Source: Deinococcus yavapaiensis KR-236
GTDB taxonomy: Bacteria; Deinococcota; Deinococci; Deinococcales; Deinococcaceae
DNA: 64,000 bases
NCBI RefSeq assembly: GCF_003217515.1
Contig: NZ_QJSX01000014.1
Coordinates: 62,001 to 126,000 of the forward strand
Reading direction: 5' to 3'
Shown here piece by piece: positions 8,537-16,257 of this stretch. Numbering within the stretch: the first letter of the stretch is position 1; the number at the start of each line of letters is the position of its first letter. The notes below the pieces were generated by a model. The model was not told the DNA's origin. It did not search any database and worked only from the letters and a program-made list of their open reading frames with translations. The position numbers were made by a program, and so were the translations under genes.

Positions 8537-8542
8537 TACACT
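8537..8542 (+). promoter_or_regulatory. Leaderless -10 box of the sufE-like gene
   Basis: TACACT, extended by TG two bases upstream, ends 7 nt before ATG 8550. Confidence 0.6.
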
Positions 8543-8549
8543 CCTGTTC

Positions 8550-8981
8550 ATGACCGACGCCGCCATGCCCGCCAAACTCGACGGGATCGTCAAGATGTTC
8601 AAGAGCCTTCCGAAAGGAATGCGTTTACAAGCCCTGTTAGAGTACTCCAAAAAGCTTCCCGCCTTGCCCGCCGAGTACAAGGACCATCCCGAGCGCATGG
8701 AGCAGGTGCCCGAGTGCGTCAGCCCGTTCTTCCTCGCCACCACGGTCGAAGGCGGCCACGTGAACATGTACTTCGACGTTCCCGCCGAAGCGCCCACCGT
8801 GCGCGGGTTCGCCAGTATCCTCTCCGAAGGGCTCGGCGGCGGCTCGCCTCAAGACGTCCTGAACGTTCCCGACACCTTCTACTACGACATGGGCCTCTCC
8901 GATCTCATCACGCCGAACCGACTCAACGGCATGCACGCGATCTTGCGGCGCCTCAAAAACCAAGTGCGCGAGCACGCGTAA
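8550..8981 (+). CDS. SufE family sulfur-acceptor protein
   Basis: A 143-residue SufE-fold protein that takes persulfide sulfur from a cysteine desulfurase and activates it during Fe-S cluster assembly. The sulfur-accepting cysteine is C56 in VPECVSPFF. The helix ending GLSDLITPNRLNGM is also family-typical. No SufS or SUF ABC genes are adjacent, so it is detached from the main suf operon. It starts leaderless from a TACACT box, divergent from the rhodanese gene; the pair may be co-regulated through the inverted repeat between them. Confidence 0.9.
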   Translation: MTDAAMPAKLDGIVKMFKSLPKGMRLQALLEYSKKLPALPAEYKDHPERMEQVPECVSPFFLATTVEGGHVNMYFDVPAEAPTVRGFASILSEGLGGGSPQDVLNVPDTFYYDMGLSDLITPNRLNGMHAILRRLKNQVREHA

Positions 8982-9041
8982 CCCGCCTTCACCTTCCCCT
9001 GGCCCGCACATGAGCGAGAAGCGGGACAGTGGGAAGGCGCC

Positions 9042-10709
9042 ATGACCGACTCTCTCACTCCCTTGCAAGCGCGCCGCGCCGCCCGTCGTCTCGCCCGCCA
9101 AGTGTTCGGCTACCGCAACTTGCGGGCGGGACAGGAAGACGCCATCAAGAGCGTCCTCGAAGGGCACGACACCCTCGCCGTGATGCCGACGGGCAGCGGA
9201 AAGAGCGCCATCTACCAAATCGCCGCGCTGTCGCTCGATGGCCCGACGATCGTCGTCTCGCCGCTCATCGCCTTGCAGCGCGATCAAGTGGACTCGCTGC
9301 AAGAGCTGCAGGAAGACGGCAGCAGCGCGGCCCTTCTGAATTCCACGCTCTCGGCCTCCGAGCGGGCGCAAGCCTTGCGGGCCTTTCAAGCGGGAGAGTT
9401 GGAGTTTTTGTTTCTCGCGCCCGAGCAGCTCACGAACGACGAGACGGTCGCGTGCCTCAGGGCCTCGAATCCCAGTTTGTTCGTGGTGGACGAAGCGCAC
9501 TGCGTCTCCGAGTGGGGATTCGACTTCCGGCCCGACTACTTGCGGCTCGGCGCGGCTATCGAGGCGCTCGGTCATCCGCGGGTGCTCGCCCTCACGGCGA
9601 CGGCCGCGCCGCCCGTGCGCGCCGAGATCGTCGAGCGCCTCGGCATGATCGAGCCGCGCGTCATCGTGAGCGGCTTCGACCGTCCGAACCTCACGTTGTG
9701 CGTGACGGAATTCGAGCAGGACGCGTTGCGCCGCGACGCCGTACTGAAGTTCGTGCAAGGCGCCGAGAAACCCGGGCTCGTGTACGCGGCGACGCGCAAG
9801 AAAGCCGAGGAACTCGCCGAGGCGCTGAGCTCGCGCGGTCTGCGTTCGGCGGCGTACCACGCGGGCATGAAGGCCGCCGACCGTGACGCCGTGCAGCGCG
9901 GCTTCATGGCGGACGCCTTCGACGTGATCGTCGCGACGACGGCCTTCGGCATGGGAATCGACAAGCCGAACGTACGCTTCGTCGCGCACGCGGACTTGCC
10001 GGGCAGCCTCGACGCTTACTACCAGGAGATCGGACGCGCGGGGCGCGACGGCGAGCTTGCCACCGTGCACTTGTTCTTCACCCACGCCGACACGAAGCTG
10101 CGCAAGTTCTTCGCGTCGGGCGGTTTGCTCGCCGCCGATGACTTGCAGCATCTGCTGAGCATCCTCGAAGACGAGGGGCGGCCGGTCGCGCCTTCGCGCC
10201 TCTCGGAAGAGACGAGCTTCTCACAAACGAAGCTGACGTCGGCCCTCACGCGCCTCGAGGAGGTCGGCGCCATTCGCTTCACGGAGGACGGGGCCGTGGA
10301 GGTGCTCGAAGGCGTCGAGTCCACGGAGGCGGCGCAAGCCGCGTCCACGGCGCAGCACGCCCGCAAGGAGTACGAGCGGTCGCGGTTGGAGATGATGCGC
10401 GCGTACGCGGGCACGAGGGGATGCCGCCGCGCGTTCCTGCTGGGGTACTTCGGCGAAGCGTTCGAGCCGCCGTGCGACCGCTGCGATACTTGCCGTTCGG
10501 GGCGGCGTGTCGAAGCGGACGAGAACGCCGAGTTCGGCGTTGGTGAGCGCGTGCGGCACAAGACGCTCGGCGAAGGACAAGTGACGCTCGTGGAATCCGG
10601 CAAGGTGACGGTGCTGTTCGACGAGCACGGGTATCAAGCGCTCGCGCTGAAGTTCGTGCGCGACAACGAACTGCTGGAGGTGCTCGACGCGTCCAACGAG
10701 GCCGTGTGA
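9042..10709 (+). CDS. RecQ-type ATP-dependent DNA helicase
   Basis: A 555-residue superfamily 2 3'-5' helicase for recombination and fork repair. The RecQ motif 0 FGYRNLRAGQ is at 22-31, Walker A PTGSGKS at 49-55, DEAHC at 150-154, and motif VI QEIGRAGRDG follows in the second RecA domain. The zinc cysteines are C461, C478, C481 and C484. There is no HRDC domain; instead a short SH3/tudor-like module begins near residue 500 (VGERVRHKTLGEGQVTLVESG), as in DUF3553-type tails of UvrD/RecQ proteins. It is thus a short RecQ form, distinct from the long RecQ with repeated HRDC domains known in D. radiodurans. A GGAAGG precedes the start. Confidence 0.92.
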   Translation: MTDSLTPLQARRAARRLARQVFGYRNLRAGQEDAIKSVLEGHDTLAVMPTGSGKSAIYQIAALSLDGPTIVVSPLIALQRDQVDSLQELQEDGSSAALLNSTLSASERAQALRAFQAGELEFLFLAPEQLTNDETVACLRASNPSLFVVDEAHCVSEWGFDFRPDYLRLGAAIEALGHPRVLALTATAAPPVRAEIVERLGMIEPRVIVSGFDRPNLTLCVTEFEQDALRRDAVLKFVQGAEKPGLVYAATRKKAEELAEALSSRGLRSAAYHAGMKAADRDAVQRGFMADAFDVIVATTAFGMGIDKPNVRFVAHADLPGSLDAYYQEIGRAGRDGELATVHLFFTHADTKLRKFFASGGLLAADDLQHLLSILEDEGRPVAPSRLSEETSFSQTKLTSALTRLEEVGAIRFTEDGAVEVLEGVESTEAAQAASTAQHARKEYERSRLEMMRAYAGTRGCRRAFLLGYFGEAFEPPCDRCDTCRSGRRVEADENAEFGVGERVRHKTLGEGQVTLVESGKVTVLFDEHGYQALALKFVRDNELLEVLDASNEAV

Positions 10710-10757
10710 GCGGCGTCGGGATGTCGAGCGGTTCGAGCAGGTGGCGAGGTCACTCGC

Positions 10758-10785
10758 GAAAGGGGCGGACTCATCCGCCCCTTTC
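10758..10785. terminator. Bidirectional hairpin between convergent genes
   Basis: Twelve-bp perfect stem (10758-10769/10774-10785), loop CTCA, followed by TTGTC on the plus strand. It separates recQ from the convergent small gene that ends at 10789. Confidence 0.7.
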
Positions 10786-10788
10786 TTG

Positions 10789-11190
10789 TCAGGACGTGGC
10801 GTCCTCGCGAGCCTCGTGGGCGACGCCCCGCTCGAACTTCGGAATGCGGGCTTGAATTTCCGGCGGGAAGGTGAGGCCCGCGTAGAGGTCGTCGAGGTGA
10901 GCGTCGTGGTTGTTGGGAAGGATCGGGAAGTTCTGGCGCTTGGTGTACTCCACGACCTTGCCGCGCCTCGGAGGCGGTTCGCCCTCGACGCTCTTCATGA
11001 CTTCGCGCGCTTCCTGCTCACCGAGGTTGCGCTTCAAAAGCATGAGGGTGTCGTCGGCCGACAGGAAGTACTGCGCGACGGTCGCGAAGATTTTGCGGCC
11101 GTACGGTCCGATGTCTTGTCCCATTTCGAGGGCTCCGACGAGGTGGGCCATGAAGCGGTTGCTCTTGAGGGCTCTGCGTTCGTTCGACAT
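10789..11190 (-). CDS. Conserved hypothetical protein, paralogue A
   Basis: A 133-residue soluble protein with no recognised domain. It is clearly related to the gene at 12324-12707: both share GQDIGxYGRxxFA near residue 25, a PPRRxKxxEY block, QxFPILPN and a final LxFP segment. Conserved glycine, arginine and proline positions suggest a compact nucleic-acid- or protein-binding fold, but that is only a guess. An AGGAGG-type site lies just before the ATG. It sits on the opposite strand to the oxidoreductase that separates it from its paralogue. Function unknown. Confidence 0.75.
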   Translation of the reverse strand: MSNERRALKSNRFMAHLVGALEMGQDIGPYGRKIFATVAQYFLSADDTLMLLKRNLGEQEAREVMKSVEGEPPPRRGKVVEYTKRQNFPILPNNHDAHLDDLYAGLTFPPEIQARIPKFERGVAHEAREDATS

Positions 11191-11303
11191 GTGACCTCCT
11201 TCGCGCTCACGGTAGGCGCCCCGCGCGGCTTCGTGCGTAAACGCGGCGTGATGACGTCTTGAGGCTTGCTGGCATCATGCCGTCGCGCGTGGTATGAGGA
11301 GGT

Positions 11304-12263
11304 ATGACATCGCTTCGTTGGGGATTTTTGGGCGCCGCGCGCATCGGTCACGCGCTCGCTCCGGCCGTGAAGAACGCGGGGCACGTTTTGCAGGCGGTCG
11401 CGGCGCGCGACGTGAATCGGGCGCGCGAGTTCGCCGGGAGGTACGACGTCGCCCGCGCGTACGGCAGCTACGACGAGTTGCTCGCCGACCCCGAAGTCGA
11501 CGCGATCTACAATCCTTTGCCGAACGACGCGCACCTGCCGATGACCGTGGCGGCGTTGGAGGCGGGCAAACACGTCTTGTGCGAAAAGCCGCTCGTGATG
11601 AACGCCGAGGAGGCGCGCGCCCTGCGCGAGGCGAGCGAGCGTACGGGGAAGCTGGTGCTGGAAGCGTTCGCGTACCGCTTTCATCCGGGCTTCGAGCGAG
11701 CGCGAGAAGTCGTGGCGTCGGGCGCCTTGGGAGACTTGCGGCTGGGGCACGCCTTGTTTTGCTTCACCCTCGATCGCCCGGACGACTTTCGCTGGAGCGC
11801 CGAGAAGGGCGGCGGCGGCTTGTACGACGTGGGGTGCTACTGCGTGAACGGATTGCGGATGCTGCTGGGGCGCGAGCCGACGCGGGCGTCCGCTTTTCAG
11901 CGTTTGGAGCGTGGCGTGGACGGAACGTTGTCGGGGCTGCTGGACTTCGGCGAGGCGAGCGCCACCGTGAACTGCGGTCAGGCCGCGTCGTACCAGCAGC
12001 GCCTCACGCTCGTCGGCACGAACGGCTCGATGGTCTTCGATCACGCCTTCACGAGCAAGGGCGGCGGGCACACGTTGCGGGTGAACGGCGAATCGGAGAC
12101 GATCGAGCACGCCGACGCTTACCAGCGCATGGTGGAGCACTTCGGTCGGGCGGCGCACGGCGTGGAGCCGTTGCGTTTCACGATGGACGATTCCGTCGCG
12201 CAGGCGCGCGTGCTCGACGCCTTGTTCGCGAGCGCCCGCCAAGGGCACACGGTAGACGTTTGA
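11304..12263 (+). CDS. Gfo/Idh/MocA family oxidoreductase
   Basis: A 319-residue NAD(P)-dependent sugar or inositol dehydrogenase-like enzyme. The Rossmann start is GFLGAARIG (residues 7-15), followed by the family motif EKPLVMNAEEA (the EKP lysine binds substrate and cofactor) and the C-terminal α/β domain with GGGGLYDVGCYCVNGLRMLLG. Length is normal. GAGGAGG precedes the ATG. It lies alone between two paralogous minus-strand hypotheticals, each facing away or toward it. Substrate cannot be assigned. Confidence 0.9.
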   Translation: MTSLRWGFLGAARIGHALAPAVKNAGHVLQAVAARDVNRAREFAGRYDVARAYGSYDELLADPEVDAIYNPLPNDAHLPMTVAALEAGKHVLCEKPLVMNAEEARALREASERTGKLVLEAFAYRFHPGFERAREVVASGALGDLRLGHALFCFTLDRPDDFRWSAEKGGGGLYDVGCYCVNGLRMLLGREPTRASAFQRLERGVDGTLSGLLDFGEASATVNCGQAASYQQRLTLVGTNGSMVFDHAFTSKGGGHTLRVNGESETIEHADAYQRMVEHFGRAAHGVEPLRFTMDDSVAQARVLDALFASARQGHTVDV

Positions 12264-12277
12264 CGTCGGTCGGCTGA

Positions 12278-12313
12278 GAAGACGGCCTGCACTTCTCCGT
12301 GCAGGCCGTCTTC
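12278..12313. terminator. Bidirectional hairpin between convergent genes
   Basis: Fifteen-bp perfect stem (12278-12292/12299-12313) with loop TTCTCC between the oxidoreductase stop and the stop of the gene at 12324. Confidence 0.7.
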
Positions 12314-12323
12314 CAAAGTTCGC

Positions 12324-12707
12324 TCAATCGTCTTTTTGGTGGCGGTATTGCTGGATGTGATCGTAGACGCTTTCGGGAAAGTCGAGGTCGCGGTACACGT
12401 TGCCTTCGTCGGGATCGTCCACGTTCGGCAAAATCGGGAAGTCCTGCTTTTGCATGTACTCCAAGATCTTCTCGCGGCGCGGCGGATTGTAGTCGTGCTG
12501 CTCGACTTGCTTCACGAGGTCGCGCGCTTCGTCCTGTCCGAAGTCGTGGTCGTTGGCGAGCTTGCCCACGAGTTCGTCTTCGTTCATGAAGTGGCGGCCT
12601 ACGATCGCGAACACGAGGCGACCGTAATGCCCGATGTCTTGCCCTTCGTCGAGCGCGTCGAGCAGGTGGGACATCATGTGGTTCTTGCGCAAATCTTCAA
12701 TCGCCAT
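12324..12707 (-). CDS. Conserved hypothetical protein, paralogue B
   Basis: A 127-residue paralogue of the product of 10789-11190, with the same GQDIGHYGR, PPRREKILEY and DFPILPN blocks and an acidic, His/Gln-rich C-terminus. A strong GGAGG lies before the ATG and an AT-rich region (CATAAT, TAGGCT on the minus strand) may hold the promoter. Not recognised as a named domain. The divergence between the two copies, with conserved blocks kept, argues for an old duplication rather than a recent one. Confidence 0.75.
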   Translation of the reverse strand: MAIEDLRKNHMMSHLLDALDEGQDIGHYGRLVFAIVGRHFMNEDELVGKLANDHDFGQDEARDLVKQVEQHDYNPPRREKILEYMQKQDFPILPNVDDPDEGNVYRDLDFPESVYDHIQQYRHQKDD

Positions 12708-12861
12708 AACTTTTCCTCCTCAGTTAGCCTAAAGCGTAATTATGGCGCGTCGGTGGCAGGGTTCTGAGGAGCACTTCACGCCCGTCTCAAGCTGAAGGGA
12801 ACCTCTGCGATGCAAGAAGGCGACGTCGGCGTTCCTTCACGCCGCGTCACGTCGCGGCTAC

Positions 12862-12867
12862 TACGCT
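12862..12867 (+). promoter_or_regulatory. Leaderless -10 box of the metallopeptidase gene
   Basis: TACGCT, six bases, then ATG 12874. Confidence 0.6.
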
Positions 12868-12873
12868 GCCAAC

Positions 12874-13698
12874 ATGGATTGGGAGAGACTCAGACGCAGC
12901 ACGAACGTCCAAGACCGCCGTGGTGGCGGTCTCGGCGGTGGACTCGCGATTGGCGGCGGCGGCGCCTTGCTCATCGCGCTCGTGTCGTTGCTGTTCGGCG
13001 CGAACCCGGCGGATGTCCTCAATCAACTCGGCGCGGGCGGATCGCAATCGGGCGGGCAGTACGAGCGCACGCCAGAGAACGACCGTCAAGCGGACTTCGC
13101 CGCGCGAATCCTCGGCAGCACCGAGGACGTGTGGAGCGGCATCTTCCAGCGCAGCAACAAAACCTACACCCCGACTCAACTCGTGCTGTTCGACGGCGTG
13201 GACTCGTCGGCGTGCGGTTCGGCGAACGCCGCGACGGGCCCGTTCTACTGCCCGTCCGACCAAGACATCTATCTCGACCTCTCGTTCTTCCGTCAACTCG
13301 AACAGCTCGGCGGATCGGGCGACTTCGCGCGGGCGTACGTCATCGCGCACGAAGTCGGACATCACGTGCAACAGGAACTCGGCATCGAACAGCAAGTGCG
13401 CAGCCAGCAAGCAGGGCTGTCGCAAGCGGGCGCGAACGCCTTGTCGGTTCGCTTAGAGTTGCAAGCGGACTGCTTCGCGGGCGTGTGGGGCCACGGCGCG
13501 TCGGACATCGCCAACCTCACCGACGCCGATTACCGTCAAGCGATCAACGCCGCCGCCTCAATCGGTGACGACCGCCTGTCGGGCGGACGCGCCACGCCCG
13601 ATTCGTTCACGCACGGCTCGTCGCAACAGCGCGTCACGTGGTTCCAGCGCGGGTTGGAAAGTGGCGATCCCAACAAGTGCGACACCTTCGCGCAGTAA
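12874..13698 (+). CDS. Neutral zinc metallopeptidase (YpfJ/KPN_02809 family)
   Basis: A 274-residue membrane-anchored metalloprotease. A basic, Gly-rich N-terminus leads into one membrane segment at about residues 27-43, with the catalytic domain likely outside. The zinc motif is HEVGHH (159-164) with catalytic E160, and E195 in the segment RLELQADCFAG is the probable third ligand. The C-terminal QQRVTWFQRGLESGDPNKCDTF is a family signature. The gene has no Shine-Dalgarno and a TACGCT box 6 nt before the ATG. Peptide substrates of this family are not established. Confidence 0.93.
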   Translation: MDWERLRRSTNVQDRRGGGLGGGLAIGGGGALLIALVSLLFGANPADVLNQLGAGGSQSGGQYERTPENDRQADFAARILGSTEDVWSGIFQRSNKTYTPTQLVLFDGVDSSACGSANAATGPFYCPSDQDIYLDLSFFRQLEQLGGSGDFARAYVIAHEVGHHVQQELGIEQQVRSQQAGLSQAGANALSVRLELQADCFAGVWGHGASDIANLTDADYRQAINAAASIGDDRLSGGRATPDSFTHGSSQQRVTWFQRGLESGDPNKCDTFAQ

Positions 13699-13752
13699 CG
13701 CCCGCCTCGGCGTCCCTCCGCTCACCTCTCTAAAGTTCGTTGGTCCGTTCAT

Positions 13753-13776
13753 CACCCGCGCTTCGAAGCGCGGGTG
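13753..13776. terminator. Perfect 24-nt palindrome after the metallopeptidase gene
   Basis: Twelve-base arms meet at TTCGAA, in the 90-bp gap before the FRG-domain gene. No T tract. Confidence 0.5.
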
Positions 13777-13788
13777 TCACCTTGAGGC

Positions 13789-14682
13789 ATGCAAGTCATC
13801 CGGCCCTCGTCGTGGAGCGAACTGCAAGACGTCTTGTACGAAGGCGCGTGGAATCCGTCGCTGCGCCGCTTTCGCTCGCCCTTCGCGTACCGTGGCGTGT
13901 CCGACGCGCGCTACTCGCTCCGCACGAGCCTCGCACGCCTCGGTGGAACGCCACGCGACTTGGAGCGCCACTTGCTGCGGGCGTTTCGGCGTTACGCGTA
14001 CACGAGCGTGCAAGAGCGCGAGTCGTACTGGCATTGGCTGGCGCTCGGACAGCATCACGGCCTTCCGACGCGTCTGCTCGACTGGTCGTACTCACCCCTC
14101 GTCGCCCTGCACTTCGCGACGGCGAGCATCGAGAAGTTCGACACGGACGGCGTCGTCTGGATGGTGAACTTGTCCCAGGCGAACGCGTCCTTGCCCGAAC
14201 CGCTCGCGCGGCACCTCGCCGAGGACGGAACGGACGTGTTCACCGTGGAAAGCTTGACGTCCTTTTCGCGTCGTCACGCCCGCGAGCGCGATCCGGACGC
14301 CATGACCTTCGACGTGCAGGTGCTCGAGGATCTCGAACGCACGTCTGACGAACCGTTCCTGCTGTTCTTCGAACCGCCGTCGATCGACGAGCGCATCGTG
14401 CAGCAGTACGCGCTCTTCTCGCTGCTTTCCAATCCTGCCACGGCTTTGCAAGACTGGCTGAGCGACCACGAGGACGTGTATCGTCAAATCGTCCTTTCGG
14501 CGGACCTCAAGTGGGAGGTTCGCGACAAGCTCGATCAGGCCAACATCAACGAGCGCACGCTGTTCCCGGGGTTGACGGGGCTCTCCACGTGGCTCAAGCG
14601 GTATTACCTTCCGCGCGACGCGGACGAGGACGCAGACGAGGACAAGGAATCCGGCGGCCCCCGGGACGCGAACGAAACTTGA
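13789..14682 (+). CDS. FRG domain-containing protein
   Basis: A 297-residue protein with an N-terminal FRG domain: FAYRGVSDARYSLRTSLAR at 32-50 and QHHGLPTRLLDWS at 88-100 followed by PLVALHFA, the diagnostic core of PF08867. The domain's activity is not established; FRG proteins occur sporadically and often near mobile or defence genes. No partner gene is obvious here: the next gene encodes a small acidic protein. The last 25 residues are very acidic (DADEDADEDKE). The start follows a palindrome with only a weak TTGAGG upstream. Confidence 0.85.
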   Translation: MQVIRPSSWSELQDVLYEGAWNPSLRRFRSPFAYRGVSDARYSLRTSLARLGGTPRDLERHLLRAFRRYAYTSVQERESYWHWLALGQHHGLPTRLLDWSYSPLVALHFATASIEKFDTDGVVWMVNLSQANASLPEPLARHLAEDGTDVFTVESLTSFSRRHARERDPDAMTFDVQVLEDLERTSDEPFLLFFEPPSIDERIVQQYALFSLLSNPATALQDWLSDHEDVYRQIVLSADLKWEVRDKLDQANINERTLFPGLTGLSTWLKRYYLPRDADEDADEDKESGGPRDANET

Positions 14683-14715
14683 GGAAGTTGCCATCCGATC
14701 GAGCGGGCGCGTCCC

Positions 14716-14721
14716 TACCCT
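14716..14721 (+). promoter_or_regulatory. Leaderless -10 box
   Basis: TACCCT, six bases, then ATG 14728. Confidence 0.6.
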
Positions 14722-14727
14722 GACGTC

Positions 14728-15027
14728 ATGACGAACGACACCGAACGAGACGAAGCGCGGCAAGGCAAGTCGGGCGGCGACGACGTCGCGCGCCGAGAAC
14801 GTGAACTCGCACACGGCGAAGTGCCCGACCGCTCGGAGACGGGCGGCGGACCGAGCCTCGGCGTGACGACCGACGGCCGTACCGGGCCCGGTCACAGCAC
14901 GGACAACGGCCCTAAGAGCACTTTGCGTGTCGAGCATGACTTCAGCGGCGACGGCAATCTCGCCGACTCGGGCAAGGACCGCGACCTCGTGGATTTCGCC
15001 GACAAGGCGAGCGAGAGCGGCGAGTAA
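14728..15027 (+). CDS. Small hydrophilic acidic hypothetical protein
   Basis: A 99-residue protein rich in Asp, Glu, Gly, Arg and Ser, with no hydrophobic core, resembling intrinsically disordered stress-type proteins in composition. No domain is recognised. A TACCCT box lies 6 nt before the ATG, which supports expression from its own leaderless promoter. It converges on mtnK with only 3 bp between stops. Confidence 0.6.
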   Translation: MTNDTERDEARQGKSGGDDVARRERELAHGEVPDRSETGGGPSLGVTTDGRTGPGHSTDNGPKSTLRVEHDFSGDGNLADSGKDRDLVDFADKASESGE

Positions 15028-15030
15028 GCA

Positions 15031-16257
15031 TCACCAGCGCATGAGGCGCAGGGCGTCGTCGAACGTCGACACGCCCTGCGCCTCTAGCATCAACGTTCGT
15101 CCCAGCGTCAAGGCGAGGCGCTCGGCGACGGCGCGCGCCTCGGGGTTCTCGATGCCGTCAAGGTCCGAGACGTGCGCGAAGCCGACCGTACGCCGAATCA
15201 TCTCGCAGCCCGCGAAGCCGACCGTGTCGCGCAGCACTCCTTGCAAGAAGGCGTCTTGAAAGGCGGGAGAGTTCCATGACGGCGACTCGGCCTTCGCGAG
15301 CCGTTCACGAAAGTCCGCCTCGAACGTCGACCACATCGACCGTCCTTCTTGCAGAAGGTACGAGCGGAATTCGGCCCTCGCCGCGCGGTGCTCCGTGCGA
15401 ACTTCGTGCGCGCACGCGCTCAGCAAGAGGTTGGCGAGGAAAAGGCCGAGGTCGAAGCCCATCGGGCCGACGAAGGCGAACTCCGAGTCGATGACGCGGT
15501 GGTCGTCGCCGAGCGACATCACGCTGCCCGTATGCAAATCGCCGTGCAAGAGAGCTTGGGCGCTCGTCAGAAAGGTGAGCTTGAGGCGCGCCGCGTGTGC
15601 CCGCAGCGACTCGTCGCCCTGCAAGTCGCGCACGTCGTTCGCGACGAGGTCGTTGAAGCGGTTGCGCTCCGCTGCTTCCGAGAACGGCTCGGTGAAGACG
15701 AGGTCCTCGGTGATGCGGCACAACTCGGGATTGTCGAAGTCTCCGACGAGGCGGCGCTTCTCGTCGCTCGGCAAGGCGAAGTCCGACGTGTCGAACAGGG
15801 TGGCGGCCAGAAAGCGTCCCATCGCCTCTCCGAGCCCCGGCAGGACGCGCCTCTCGTTGAGCAGGCCGCGCACGACGCGGTGCTCGCGCAAATTCTCCAT
15901 GACGCTCAGGGCCATGACGTCGTCGTGCCAGAAGGGGCGGGGCACGAAGTCGGGAGCACTCTCGAAAAAACGCCGCAAGGACCGCGCCTCGTAATGCGCT
16001 CGCCGCGTCGACAGGGGCCAGCCTTCGCCCGCGACACGAACGTACGGCAACGCCTGCTTCACGAGCAGGCTTCGCGAAGGGCGGTCCCGCTCGGCGACTT
16101 GAAACACGAGGTTGAGGTTGCCGTCGCCGACTTCACGCACCGACAAGTCCGCCGTGAGGTCCAGCAGGTCGGCACTTTCGGAACGCGACCGCAAGTACGC
16201 GACGACACTGTCGAGGCTGAGCGGTCGGTACGCTCCGAACGACACGGCGTCCGTCAC
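15031..16257 (-). CDS. mtnK: S-methyl-5-thioribose kinase MtnK
   Basis: A 408-residue kinase of the APH/choline-kinase fold that phosphorylates 5-methylthioribose in methionine salvage. Diagnostic pieces are REVGDGNLNLVF (41-52), LVKQALPYVR (65-74), the catalytic HGDLHTGSVM (238-247) and DSEFAFVGPMGFD (257-269). Length matches characterised MtnK. The usual partner mtnA (isomerase) is not adjacent. Its ATG overlaps the stop of the upstream DUF2064 gene by 4 bp (ATGA), so the two are translationally coupled. Confidence 0.93.
   Translation of the reverse strand: MTDAVSFGAYRPLSLDSVVAYLRSRSESADLLDLTADLSVREVGDGNLNLVFQVAERDRPSRSLLVKQALPYVRVAGEGWPLSTRRAHYEARSLRRFFESAPDFVPRPFWHDDVMALSVMENLREHRVVRGLLNERRVLPGLGEAMGRFLAATLFDTSDFALPSDEKRRLVGDFDNPELCRITEDLVFTEPFSEAAERNRFNDLVANDVRDLQGDESLRAHAARLKLTFLTSAQALLHGDLHTGSVMSLGDDHRVIDSEFAFVGPMGFDLGLFLANLLLSACAHEVRTEHRAARAEFRSYLLQEGRSMWSTFEADFRERLAKAESPSWNSPAFQDAFLQGVLRDTVGFAGCEMIRRTVGFAHVSDLDGIENPEARAVAERLALTLGRTLMLEAQGVSTFDDALRLMRW

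Noticed and set aside
11034..12248. Long minus-strand frame antisense to the Gfo/Idh/MocA gene
   Set aside because: Shadow frame with Arg/Ala-rich composition; it covers a clear oxidoreductase gene.
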